Source: Pseudomonadota bacterium
GTDB lineage: Bacteria > Chloroflexota > UBA6077 > JAJPHF01
DNA: 64,000 nt
NCBI GenBank assembly: GCA_021325365.1
Contig: JAJPHF010000077.1
Span: 1-64,000, forward strand
Direction: 5' to 3'
Shown here one piece after another: positions 37,923-45,558 of the stretch. Made by a program: the position numbers and the translations under genes. Positions within the stretch are counted from its first letter, which is position 1. Every line of letters starts with the position of its first letter. Below the pieces are notes generated by a model. The model was given only the letters and a program-made list of their open reading frames with translations, was not told where the DNA came from and ran no database searches.

Positions 37923-38918
37923 TTAGATCCGGAACTCGTCGAGCGTGGCGGGGGTGAAGAGGCTCTCGAGGGGGAGCGCTTCCGGGATCAGCCCCTGCTC
38001 CACATGGTATTGCACCATCGCCTCGAGCGTCGGGCGGCTCGCCTCCAGGCCGTAGGGCCACACGTCGTGAGTGCCCATCACCGCCCGGTCGCGCTCGATC
38101 TCGCGCAGGATCCAGGGCAGGGCCACGCGTAGCGACGTGGCGTCGTACATCTCGCGCTGGCAGATCGCCTTGGCCTGCACGAACGCCTTGTACAGGCTCT
38201 GGGCCGTCCACGGGTGCGCCGCGTAGAACTCTTGCCGCAGGACGATCAGGTGCATGATCGGGAAGATGTGCGTGCGGCGATAGTAGTCCTCCTCGACGCT
38301 CCAGGGATCGGCGAACAGGCGCCGGATGCGCGGCGAGCCCTCCGCGAACGGCCGCGGGATACGGGGCGCCATCAGCGCGTCGATCTCGCCGCGCTCTAGC
38401 ATCGCGTTCAGCGTCTGGTCGGGCGGAATCGGCTGCACGTCGAGATCGGCGGGCAGCTTCACCTCGGCGCGCTCCTTACGCCCGGGCTGCTCCTGACCGC
38501 CCACGCGCCACTGAATCTCGGTCGGCAGCACGCCATACTCGTGGCGCAGCATGCCGCGCATCCACACGCAGGCGGTGAGGTTGTACTCCGGCAGGCCAAC
38601 GCGGCGACCGCGGAGGTCCTCGGGGCGCATGATGCCGGAGTCGGCATGAACGTAGATGGCGTCGTGGCGGAAGGCGCGCGACGTGAAGACGGGGATGCCG
38701 ATGAACCGCGGGGCCGGCCGCGAGCGCTCGATGATGTAGGCCGTGCCGGACATCTCCGAGGCGTCGAAGTCCTGAAACTGCGTCATCCGCCAGAACGCCT
38801 CCTCGGCGTCGAGCGGGATGTAGTTCAGGTCGATGCCCTCGGGCTGCACCCGGCCGTCGATGATCGGCCGCACGCGATCGACGTTGCCCGCGGCGAGAGT
38901 GAGCGACAAACGAGCCAT
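37923..38918 (-). CDS. 4,5-dihydroxyphthalate decarboxylase-like protein (binding-protein fold)
   Basis: The product is 331 aa from the ATG at 38918 (GGAG upstream). The pattern LAAGNVDRVRPIIDGRVQPEGIDLNYI, FDASEMSGTAYI, FIGIPVFTSRAFRHDAIYVHADSGI, DLRGRRVGLPEYNLTACVWMRGML and HIFPIMHLIVLRQEFY matches the 4,5-dihydroxyphthalate decarboxylase (Pht5-type) family, which shares the periplasmic binding protein fold. No signal peptide is present, so it is cytoplasmic and enzymatic, not a receptor. It may decarboxylate an aromatic acid feeding the LigAB pathway. A TTGACG-17-TACAAT promoter is at 39024-39052. Confidence 0.83.
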   Translation of the reverse strand: MARLSLTLAAGNVDRVRPIIDGRVQPEGIDLNYIPLDAEEAFWRMTQFQDFDASEMSGTAYIIERSRPAPRFIGIPVFTSRAFRHDAIYVHADSGIMRPEDLRGRRVGLPEYNLTACVWMRGMLRHEYGVLPTEIQWRVGGQEQPGRKERAEVKLPADLDVQPIPPDQTLNAMLERGEIDALMAPRIPRPFAEGSPRIRRLFADPWSVEEDYYRRTHIFPIMHLIVLRQEFYAAHPWTAQSLYKAFVQAKAICQREMYDATSLRVALPWILREIERDRAVMGTHDVWPYGLEASRPTLEAMVQYHVEQGLIPEALPLESLFTPATLDEFRI

Positions 38919-39023
38919 GCCTGCTCCGGACGCGAGTGCTCGCGCGGCCCGGCCCTGAGAGAGGCCGGAGCCGGGCGGCAGGCGCAAGCCGACGCCGTGG
39001 CAGGCGGGGCGCGCACGGCCGGG

Positions 39024-39052
39024 ATTGTAACGACGGGCGCGCGGCGCGTCAA
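39024..39052 (-). promoter_or_regulatory. Sigma-70-like promoter of the decarboxylase-like gene
   Basis: On the minus strand TTGACG (39047-39052), 17-base spacer, TACAAT (39024-39029). The ATG at 38918 lies about 106 bases downstream. Confidence 0.65.
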
Positions 39053-39180
39053 CGCGCCCGTCGCACTCGCGGCGGTCGCGGCTCAGCGCCGGTCCCGTCC
39101 GCGTAAGCCTATGGTCGAGGATAGCGTGGCAGGTGCAGCCACATCATCTTCGGAATCCAGCCAAGAGTGCCCGGGCGTGG

Positions 39181-39360
39181 CTAGGCGGCGCGGCGCGTCG
39201 CGGTCCCGACGGCCTCGGCAGGCTGGGGGGCCTCGGGCACGTAGTCGGGGATCCCGGCCGTGTAGCGCTTGTCCTCGGCCACGACGTCGCGGTTGATGTA
39301 CAGGATCAACAGGATCGCCGAGCCAAAGAACACCGTCAGATAGATGGTCAGCGCGATCAT
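39181..39360 (-). CDS. Single-pass membrane microprotein, 59 aa
   Basis: From the ATG at 39360 with GGAGGAGG upstream. One transmembrane helix (residues 3-22, LTIYLTVFFGSAILLILYI) is followed by a hydrophilic Pro/Ala-rich tail (YVPEAPQPAEAVGT). The tail would face the cytoplasm or periplasm depending on topology. No family is recognised. It is the only gene between the divergent ICMT-like gene and the decarboxylase homologue. Confidence 0.6.
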   Translation of the reverse strand: MIALTIYLTVFFGSAILLILYINRDVVAEDKRYTAGIPDYVPEAPQPAEAVGTATRRAA

Positions 39361-39492
39361 TCGCCCCTCCTCCTGCGCCAGCCGGCGCGGCCGGCGGTGA
39401 TGGCTGCATCGTAGGGCCGGATGGTCAACTGGCAGGTTGCGGCCGGTAACTGGTAGGTAACAACCACGCGATGCGCGGGCAAGGGAGGGATG

Positions 39493-39996
39493 ATGGCACG
39501 AGCCTGGGATCAGGCGCGGGCCGGCGGCGCACTGGCGCTCGCGCGCCGCCGGCTCCGCGCGACGCCGTTCCGCACGTTCGTCCTCTATCCAGCGGCCCTG
39601 GTGGCGGTGGAGACGCTGCTGAGGCGCGGTCCCCCGGCCGTCGACCCGCGGGGGCTGCCGCTCATGGCCTGGGGTTACCTGCAGTACCGCTGGTGTGGCA
39701 GCTACCGCCGCCCGCGCGGCGGCGGCGGGCCTGGCCCCGACGTGCCGCCCGAGCGCCTGGTCGAGAGCGGCCCTTACGCCCTCGTTCGCAACCCGATGTA
39801 TCTGGGGCACCTGCTGTACTTGACCGGCCTGGCGGTCACGCTGCGCTCGCCGCGCGGTGCGCTGCTCGTCCTCGTCGTGGCGGCGTGGTTCCACCAGCGG
39901 GTGCTGGCCGACGAGGCGCAGCTCCATGCCCTATTCGGGGAGGAGTACGCGACCTATACGCGGCGCGTGGCGCGCTGGCTGCCAGGCATCTGTTAG
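39493..39996 (+). CDS. Isoprenylcysteine carboxyl methyltransferase-family membrane protein
   Basis: The product is 167 aa from the second of two adjacent ATGs; GGGAGGG touches the first and is correctly spaced from the second. The ICMT/PEMT-type core is clear: ERLVESGPYALVRNPMYLGHLLYLTGLAVTL, then a helix and DEAQLHALFGEEYATYTRRVARWLP. The RNPMYLG and E..L...FG..Y..Y motifs bind S-adenosylmethionine and the membrane substrate. Bacterial members methylate lipids or unknown small substrates. Its stop overlaps the transaldolase stop by 4 bases in convergent orientation. Confidence 0.82.
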   Translation: MARAWDQARAGGALALARRRLRATPFRTFVLYPAALVAVETLLRRGPPAVDPRGLPLMAWGYLQYRWCGSYRRPRGGGGPGPDVPPERLVESGPYALVRNPMYLGHLLYLTGLAVTLRSPRGALLVLVVAAWFHQRVLADEAQLHALFGEEYATYTRRVARWLPGIC

Positions 39997-40637
39997 CGCG
40001 ACGCGGCCGCGGCGGCCCGCGCGAACTCGGCGACGGCTTCGGCCGAGAGCGGATGCTCGGCGAGCGCCATGATGACGGGCCAGGGAAGCGTGACGTGGCG
40101 CGCCCCAGCCAGCAGCGCCGCCGTAACCTCGTCGGGCGTCTTCAGGCTGGCGGCCAGCACCGCAGTGTCGGTGCCGGCGGCGGCACAGGTGGCCGCCAGC
40201 GCGCTCACGAGCGCGATGCCGTCGCCGAGACGGCGCGACGCACGGTTCACGTAGGGAATGACGTAGCGCGCGCCGGCCATGGCCGCGAGGTAGGCCTGGC
40301 CCGGTGCGTAGACGGCGGTCAGCGCGCAGGGGAGCGCCGGGGCGAGACGACTGATAGCGCGCACGCCCTCCAGACCTGCCGGCACCTTGAGCACGATCTG
40401 CTCGGGAGAGATCGCGTGCAGGCGGCGCGCCTCGGCCACCATGCTCTCGGCATCGGACGCCACCAGCTGGCAGAAAACTGGCCCCGGCTGGGCGGCGCAG
40501 AGCGCGGCGAGCACCTGTTCACGCGGCTCAGGGACCGCGGCGAGCAGGGTGGGATTGGTGGTGATGCCCGCGACCGCGCCGGTCGCCGCGGCCGCGCGAG
40601 CGTCGTCAAGCTGGGCGGAGTCCAGAAAGATCGCCAC
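39993..40637 (-). CDS. Transaldolase/fructose-6-phosphate aldolase-like (TalC/FSA) enzyme
   Basis: The product is 214 aa, the size of the small TalC/FSA subfamily. The start MAIFLDSAQLDDARAAAATG and AGITTNPTLL match the subfamily; Lys84 in IVLKVPAGLEG is the Schiff-base lysine (Lys85 in E. coli FSA). Typical downstream pieces are ALTAVYAPGQAYLAAMAGARYVIPYVNR and SLKTPDEVTAALLAGARHVTLPW. It either transfers dihydroxyacetone units or cleaves fructose-6-phosphate. It precedes the tRNA-Val gene on the same strand. Confidence 0.88.
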   Translation of the reverse strand: MAIFLDSAQLDDARAAAATGAVAGITTNPTLLAAVPEPREQVLAALCAAQPGPVFCQLVASDAESMVAEARRLHAISPEQIVLKVPAGLEGVRAISRLAPALPCALTAVYAPGQAYLAAMAGARYVIPYVNRASRRLGDGIALVSALAATCAAAGTDTAVLAASLKTPDEVTAALLAGARHVTLPWPVIMALAEHPLSAEAVAEFARAAAAASR

Positions 40638-40750
40638 GGGGGCCTCCGCGCTCAGACGCCGAGACGAGTCGGCGCTTGGAGTCTTGGCGGCGAGTCGCGC
40701 TCCGGGGCGCGCGGGGCTGACTGTGGCGCCCGCGGAGAGCGCCGAGAGGG

Positions 40751-40824
<74 letters not shown>

Positions 40825-40952
40825 CTCGGCAGTACGTCTCGATTGTACGGCACCCGCGCGACCCCCCGCAACCGCGCGCCGCCCGGCCGGCGCTGGCACG
40901 GGCCGAGCACGGGGAAGCGGGCGGAGCGGCGTGCAGGCGCGGCTGGGTCGCG

Positions 40953-42101
40953 CTAGCGAGGCAGACTCGGCGCGGGCGTACCCGTCCCCGAGAGCGGGGA
41001 CGCGGGCGCGGGCGCGGGCGTGCCCGTCAGCAGGAGCGCGGGCAGCGTGGGGGGCAGTGCGACGAGGGTGGCGGTGGCGATCGGGGCCGGCGTGAGCGTG
41101 ACGGTCGCGGTCGGGGTCTGTGTGGCGGTCGCCGTCGGGGTGAGCGTGGTCGTCGGCGTCGGGGTCGCCGAGGCGATGCGAATCGGCGTCAGTGTGGGCG
41201 TGCCTGGCCCGGTCACGAACTCTTCGCCGGGCGCACCGGCTATCCCGGCTGGCCCCGGCGTGCCGATCAGGTCCGAGGTTGACGGACCGCTCTCGCCGCC
41301 GAACACGCCCGGTCCGCCCTCAGCAGGCACCGTGGGCAGCAGCGGCGGCGGCGCGAGCGTGGGCGGGACGGGTGGCAGTGGGGGAAGCGACGGCAGCGGG
41401 GGCGACGTGGGCAGCGGGGCCACCGTCGGCATGAGGGTCGGAATGGCCGGGATCTCGGGCGGCAGGGGGGGCGGGCGGGCCGGAATCTCGGGCGGCAGAT
41501 TAGCGGCGCTGGTCGGGAAGGGCGCGGCCAGCGGCGGCTGGGTCGCGGCCCCGATAGGCGGCACTGCACCGGGCTCGAGCGAGGGCAGGCCGGGCAGCGA
41601 CGTGGCGCCGGCCGACCCGCCCGGCGGGAACAACGCGCTGGTCGGCAGGGGGGGCGGCCCGGACGGTAGCCCGCTCGGCGGGGGCGGGGGCACACCGGAC
41701 GGCAGCCCGGCCGACGGAAGTGGGGGCGGGCCGGACGGCAAGCCGGCTGTCGGGAGCGGCGGCGAGCCGGGCGGTGGGCTGCCGGGCGGCGACACGGTCC
41801 CCGGCGGCCCGCTGGGCAGCGGGGCCATCGTCGTCAGGACCGTCGCGGGCGGGCTGGCCGGCGCGACCGACGTGGTGAGCGGCGTGAGCGTCGCGCGTGG
41901 GGCGGTCGGCGTGGCGGTTGGGCTCACCTGGACTAGCGGGCTGCCCAGGTTGCGGCCGAACAGCGCCCATAGGAGAATGCCGGCCACGAGGGCGGTCGCC
42001 GCAATGGGCAGCACACGGGTGAGCAGCCGCGAGCGCTCTGGCTCGTCCGGATCCTGAAATGGGGGGGGCGGCGCGGGAGGCGGAGGAGGCGGCTGCGCCA
42101 T
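40953..42101 (-). CDS. Single-pass membrane protein with long Pro/Thr-rich low-complexity tail
   Basis: The product is 382 aa from the ATG at 42101 (TAGGAG upstream). The N-terminus is MAQ plus a poly-Pro run; one helix (residues 30-48, VLPIAATALVAGILLWALF) follows. Residues 55-382 are Pro, Thr, Gly and Ser only, including a near-tandem unit of the type LPSGPPPLPSAGLPSG and a T.TPT.T-type C-terminal zone. It would form an extended stalk outside the cell. No enzyme domain is present. The DNA repeats (about 41640-41770) are prone to slippage. Confidence 0.65.
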   Translation of the reverse strand: MAQPPPPPPAPPPPFQDPDEPERSRLLTRVLPIAATALVAGILLWALFGRNLGSPLVQVSPTATPTAPRATLTPLTTSVAPASPPATVLTTMAPLPSGPPGTVSPPGSPPPGSPPLPTAGLPSGPPPLPSAGLPSGVPPPPPSGLPSGPPPLPTSALFPPGGSAGATSLPGLPSLEPGAVPPIGAATQPPLAAPFPTSAANLPPEIPARPPPLPPEIPAIPTLMPTVAPLPTSPPLPSLPPLPPVPPTLAPPPLLPTVPAEGGPGVFGGESGPSTSDLIGTPGPAGIAGAPGEEFVTGPGTPTLTPIRIASATPTPTTTLTPTATATQTPTATVTLTPAPIATATLVALPPTLPALLLTGTPAPAPASPLSGTGTPAPSLPR

Positions 42102-42333
42102 CGGGCTCTCCTAGGGCAAGGTGCGCGGCCGGGCGCCCCTCTACCCGGGCAAGAAGTATGCCGCCAGCGGTGTACCGTGCGGCCTGGGCGGCGGTCAAGT
42201 ATTCGCTTGCGCCGCCGGGGCGCGGCCTTCACAACCGGCGCTTAACCCCACGGCGCCTCCCGCCGCGCGCCAGGCGGTCATACTGAGGGCGAACTGTTGC
42301 GCCGGGCGGCCGGCGCCGGGACGGGGGTACCAG

Positions 42334-42699
42334 ATGGAGAGAAGTCAGGCCGTCCCCGACCGGCGCCGCGATCCGCTGCTGCGGCACCTCGTCCAACAGT
42401 GCCTCGGCAGTTTCGGCCAGCGCGGCTTTCACCTGGCCCTGCGCGGCAGCTCGGCCGAGCATAGCTGGGTACAGCTGCGCGGTCCCGCGCGCGACCCGAG
42501 CGGCCAAGATGGGACGCTGATGGTCCTCGTGGCGCACGGGCAGCGGGAGCGCACGGTGATGGTCGACGCCTACTTCGTCGACTCCGCGCTCGGGCTCCAG
42601 ACGCCGCGCCACAAGCTGCTGCACCGCTATGCGCCCGAGAGCGAGCTGCCCCGCGTCGTACGCGAGGTGGCGCAGGCGGTCGAGGGCTGGCCGGCGTGA
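42334..42699 (+). CDS. Conserved-looking soluble protein of unknown function, 121 aa
   Basis: From the ATG at 42334; the ribosome binding site (GGGGG, 6 bases spacing) is moderate. Visible secondary-structure pattern is helix (DPLLRHLVQQCLGSFGQRGF), strands (WVQLRGPARD, TLMVLVAHGQRERTVMVDAYFVD) and a C-terminal helix (ELPRVVREVAQAVEGW). No motif was recognised. It lies in a plus-strand gap between two minus-strand genes and may be monocistronic. Confidence 0.55.
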   Translation: MERSQAVPDRRRDPLLRHLVQQCLGSFGQRGFHLALRGSSAEHSWVQLRGPARDPSGQDGTLMVLVAHGQRERTVMVDAYFVDSALGLQTPRHKLLHRYAPESELPRVVREVAQAVEGWPA

Positions 42700-42751
42700 C
42701 GGCGGGCGGCCGGGCGCGGCGCCACGCGGGCCGGCGTCGCGGTCGCCGCCG

Positions 42752-44185
42752 CTATTCCCACGGCCAACGGCTGGCGACCGGGAGCTGCAGACGCTCCATC
42801 AGCCGCGCGCCGGCGGCCTGCGCCTCGCGCTGAATGCGGGCGGCGTCGAGGTGGGGAAACTGGCGGTCGCGCATGACGACCTGGCCGTCGACGACGACCG
42901 TGCGCACGTCGTGCTTGCTGGCACAGTAGACGAGGTTGGGCACGAGCGAGAACTCGTGCAGCGGCGTGAGGCTGGGCGCGCGGGCGTCCACCAGGACCAG
43001 GTCCGCGCGCTTCCCCTCCTCCAGGGAGCCCAGCTGGTCGGCCGCGAGCAGCGCCTCGGCGCCGCGCAGGGTGGCCATCTCTAGCGCCTGCTCGGCCGGG
43101 AAGACGGTGCCGACGCGGTGGGCGTCCTTCTGACCGCCGGCGACCAGGAACAGCTCCTGGAACATGTCGATGCGGTTGTTGCTGGCGACCGCGTCGCAGC
43201 CCAGCGCGACCGTTGCGCCCGCCGCGATCAGTTGCGGGATCTTGCCGTGGGCGACGCTGCCGTAGGCGCTGTGGAGGCTGGAGCCGGGACAGTGGGCCAC
43301 CTTGGCGCCGTGGCGGGCGATCAGCGCGACCTCCTCGTCGTCGATACGGGCGCAGTGCGCGAACAGCCAGCGGTCGGCGAGCGCGTCGAGCGAGGCCAGG
43401 TAGTGGATCGGGGTCAGGCCGGTCTCTTCCCGCACCCAGCGGTTGTGGTCGTCGTTCACGGCCGCGTGCAGCTGCACGATCGTGTCGCGCTCGCGGGCGA
43501 GGCGCAGCATCCCGCGCAGCAGCTCCGGGCTGGCGTTGGTGAGGGTGCGAACGGCGCCGGAGATGCGGATGCGCCCGTCCGCCTGGCCGTCCCACGTGTC
43601 CATGAGGCGGCGGGTGGCGGCCAGTGCGGCCTCGGCGCCCGCGCTGCGCACGGCCTCGGGCACCGGGCGGTCCGCGGGCGAGCGGTCCCAGGTGTGCAGC
43701 GAGAGCACGCCGCGCAGCCCGACCTCGGCCACCGCGCGGGCCACGGCCTCGGGGTGCGGGCCGCCCGGATCGGCGAAGCAGGTGATGCCGCTGCGGACTA
43801 GCTCCAGGCAGACGAGCAGCGCGCCCCGGTAGACGTCGTCCTCCGTGAGCGCCGCGTCGTACGGAAAGATGCGCTCGTAGCACCACTGCCAGAACGTGCA
43901 GTCGTCGGCGATGCCCTTGGCAAGCGCCTGCGTGGCGTGCTGGTGTGTGTCGACGAAGCCCGGCAGGACGATCTGGTCGGCGGCCTCCAGCCGCGCGGCG
44001 GCCGGGAAGCGCGCCGCCAGGTCGGCGGCCTTGCCGACCGCCACGATGCGCCCGTCGCGGATAGCGACGCCGCCGTCGCGGATGATGCGCCGGCGCGGGT
44101 CGAGCGTCACGACCGTGCCGCCCGCGACGAGCAGCTCCCGCGAGCTGCTGAGGGCTGAGGGCTGAGCGCTGAGCGCGGGATTCAT
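42752..44185 (-). CDS. TrzA/SsnA-type amidohydrolase (deaminase/chlorohydrolase)
   Basis: The product is 477 aa from the ATG at 44185, which overlaps the GGDEF stop as ATGA. Metal-site motifs are intact: His81 and His83 in GFVDTHQHATQ, His240 in QLHAAVND, His277 in LFAHCARID and Asp331 in ALGCDAVASNN. This is the cytosine deaminase-like family that hydrolyses C-N or C-Cl bonds on nitrogen rings (guanine, 8-oxoguanine, s-triazines). The first 15 residues (ALSAQPSALSSS) are encoded by heptameric CTGAGNG microrepeats, so the real start could be a little further in. Coupled to a GGDEF gene. Confidence 0.87.
   Translation of the reverse strand: MNPALSAQPSALSSSRELLVAGGTVVTLDPRRRIIRDGGVAIRDGRIVAVGKAADLAARFPAAARLEAADQIVLPGFVDTHQHATQALAKGIADDCTFWQWCYERIFPYDAALTEDDVYRGALLVCLELVRSGITCFADPGGPHPEAVARAVAEVGLRGVLSLHTWDRSPADRPVPEAVRSAGAEAALAATRRLMDTWDGQADGRIRISGAVRTLTNASPELLRGMLRLARERDTIVQLHAAVNDDHNRWVREETGLTPIHYLASLDALADRWLFAHCARIDDEEVALIARHGAKVAHCPGSSLHSAYGSVAHGKIPQLIAAGATVALGCDAVASNNRIDMFQELFLVAGGQKDAHRVGTVFPAEQALEMATLRGAEALLAADQLGSLEEGKRADLVLVDARAPSLTPLHEFSLVPNLVYCASKHDVRTVVVDGQVVMRDRQFPHLDAARIQREAQAAGARLMERLQLPVASRWPWE
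44148..44175. repeat. Four heptameric microrepeat units inside the TrzA-type gene start
   Basis: CTGAGGG, CTGAGGG, CTGAGCG, CTGAGCG in direct succession. They encode the low-complexity SAQPSALSS stretch near the N-terminus of the amidohydrolase. The same 7-base type appears at 16627 and 33084. Confidence 0.6.
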
Positions 44186-45483
44186 GGCGCACCGCCTTGG
44201 GATGGTTGGGAGCCGTGCGGCCCTCTGGCGGGGGCCGTCGCGCGAGCTGTATCGCTCGTGGGATCGGCGTCCCGCGCAGGCGCGCTGACCGCGTCGGTGG
44301 CGGAATCGGCGGCCGCGGCCGCCTCGGTGGCCGTCACGACGCGGTTGCGGCCGGCGCGCTTGCCGACGTAGAGCGCGGCGTCGGCCCGGGCGATCAGGCT
44401 GGCCGCGTCGCTCGCGTCGGTCGGCAGCGAGGCCACGCCGATCGTCACGGTGATCGGGACACTCTGTTTCTGCCAAGCGAGCGGGGCGGCCTCGACGGCG
44501 CCGCGTAGACGCTCGGCGAGGAAGCGCGCGCCGATCCGCTCGGTGTCCGGCAGCAGCACCACGAACTCGTCCCCGCCGTAGCGGACGAGGGTGTCGGACA
44601 GCCGCATCTCGGTCCGCAGCACGTTGGCAAGGGTGGCAATCAGGTGGTCGCCAGCCTGGTGGCCGTAGGTGTCGTTCACGATCTTCAGGTTGTCGGAGTC
44701 GACGATCAGCACGGAGAGCGGACGCTCGTAGCGCCCGGCGCGCGCGACCTCTTGCGCCAGCAAGTAGTCGAAGTGGCGGCGATTGTAGAGGCCGGTGAGC
44801 CAGTCGATGCGCGAGAAGCCCTCGACCTTGTCGCGCGCCTCCTGGACCGACGCGCGCACGCGCCGCGTCTCCTGCGCGAAGAAGCCCGCGACGTAGGCGG
44901 TGAGCCAGAGCGCGGCCAGATTGGCCCAGAGCTGGCCGACGCCGCGCGCCAGCGTCAGAGTAATCCCTGCCGACAGGTTGAGCAGCGTGCGCGGGTTCAC
45001 GGCGCCGAGATCGGGTGCGCCCTGTGCCGCGCCGCCTTGCAAGAGGGCCTGCGGCATAGCGACCAGCTCGCTGAGGGCGGTGGTGCCGACGACGAGGTAG
45101 AGGGCAGAGGCGAGCGCGGCCAGCGCGAAGCACTGGCGCAGGCCGAGCGTGAGGGCGGCGCCCATGATGGTGAGCAGGTAGACGAAGAAGAACGGACTGC
45201 TCTCGCGGCCCGAGAACCAGATGAGGACCGTGGCGAAGCCGAGGTCGACCAGGTTGCCGTAGAACAGCATCCGCCAGGTGAAGCGCCGATCGGGCAGGAG
45301 GCCGTGATACGCGAGCGTGAACAGCGACCAGGCCGCCACGGCGACGGCCGGCACCGCGTTGTGGGTGAGATCGAGCGAGAAGTAGGCCCAGATGAGAAAG
45401 GCGCAGAGTACCAGGAGATTGGTGGTGGCGTAGAGCCGTCGGTAGCCGCGCAGCTCGCGCAGGGCTTCGAGCGCCATCGCCAT
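44182..45483 (-). CDS. Membrane diguanylate cyclase (GGDEF)
   Basis: The product is 433 aa from the ATG at 45483 with GGGGAG 4 bases upstream (a GTG four codons earlier lies before that site). Residues 20-210 hold about six hydrophobic helices without a known sensor motif. The GGDEF domain covers residues 225-385: RIDWLTGLYNRRHFD, DNLKIVNDTYGHQAGD, an intact YGGDEF and IGVAS. The inhibitory RxxD I-site (RLSD, five residues ahead) is present, so it should make cyclic-di-GMP with feedback control. The tail after residue 395 is low-complexity. It is coupled by ATGA to the TrzA-type gene. Confidence 0.9.
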   Translation of the reverse strand: MAMALEALRELRGYRRLYATTNLLVLCAFLIWAYFSLDLTHNAVPAVAVAAWSLFTLAYHGLLPDRRFTWRMLFYGNLVDLGFATVLIWFSGRESSPFFFVYLLTIMGAALTLGLRQCFALAALASALYLVVGTTALSELVAMPQALLQGGAAQGAPDLGAVNPRTLLNLSAGITLTLARGVGQLWANLAALWLTAYVAGFFAQETRRVRASVQEARDKVEGFSRIDWLTGLYNRRHFDYLLAQEVARAGRYERPLSVLIVDSDNLKIVNDTYGHQAGDHLIATLANVLRTEMRLSDTLVRYGGDEFVVLLPDTERIGARFLAERLRGAVEAAPLAWQKQSVPITVTIGVASLPTDASDAASLIARADAALYVGKRAGRNRVVTATEAAAAADSATDAVSAPARDADPTSDTARATAPARGPHGSQPSQGGAP

Positions 45484-45508
45484 GTTGCTCCCCACGCGTC
45501 GGGGCGCG

Positions 45509-45536
45509 AGAGGCCGGGGCGCCCACCCCGGCCTCT
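45509..45536 (-). terminator. Hairpin after the ThDP enzyme gene
   Basis: AGAGGCCGGGG pairs perfectly with CCCCGGCCTCT (11 bp, 6-base loop), about 20 bases after the stop of the gene at 45559 and before the GGDEF start. No T tract. Confidence 0.5.
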
Positions 45537-45558
45537 CTGCCGTCGTTCTCGGGCGACC

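Noticed and set aside
41640..41770. CRISPR-like array
   Set aside because: The repeats are direct units inside the Pro-rich gene without spacers; no CRISPR array or cas gene exists in the window.
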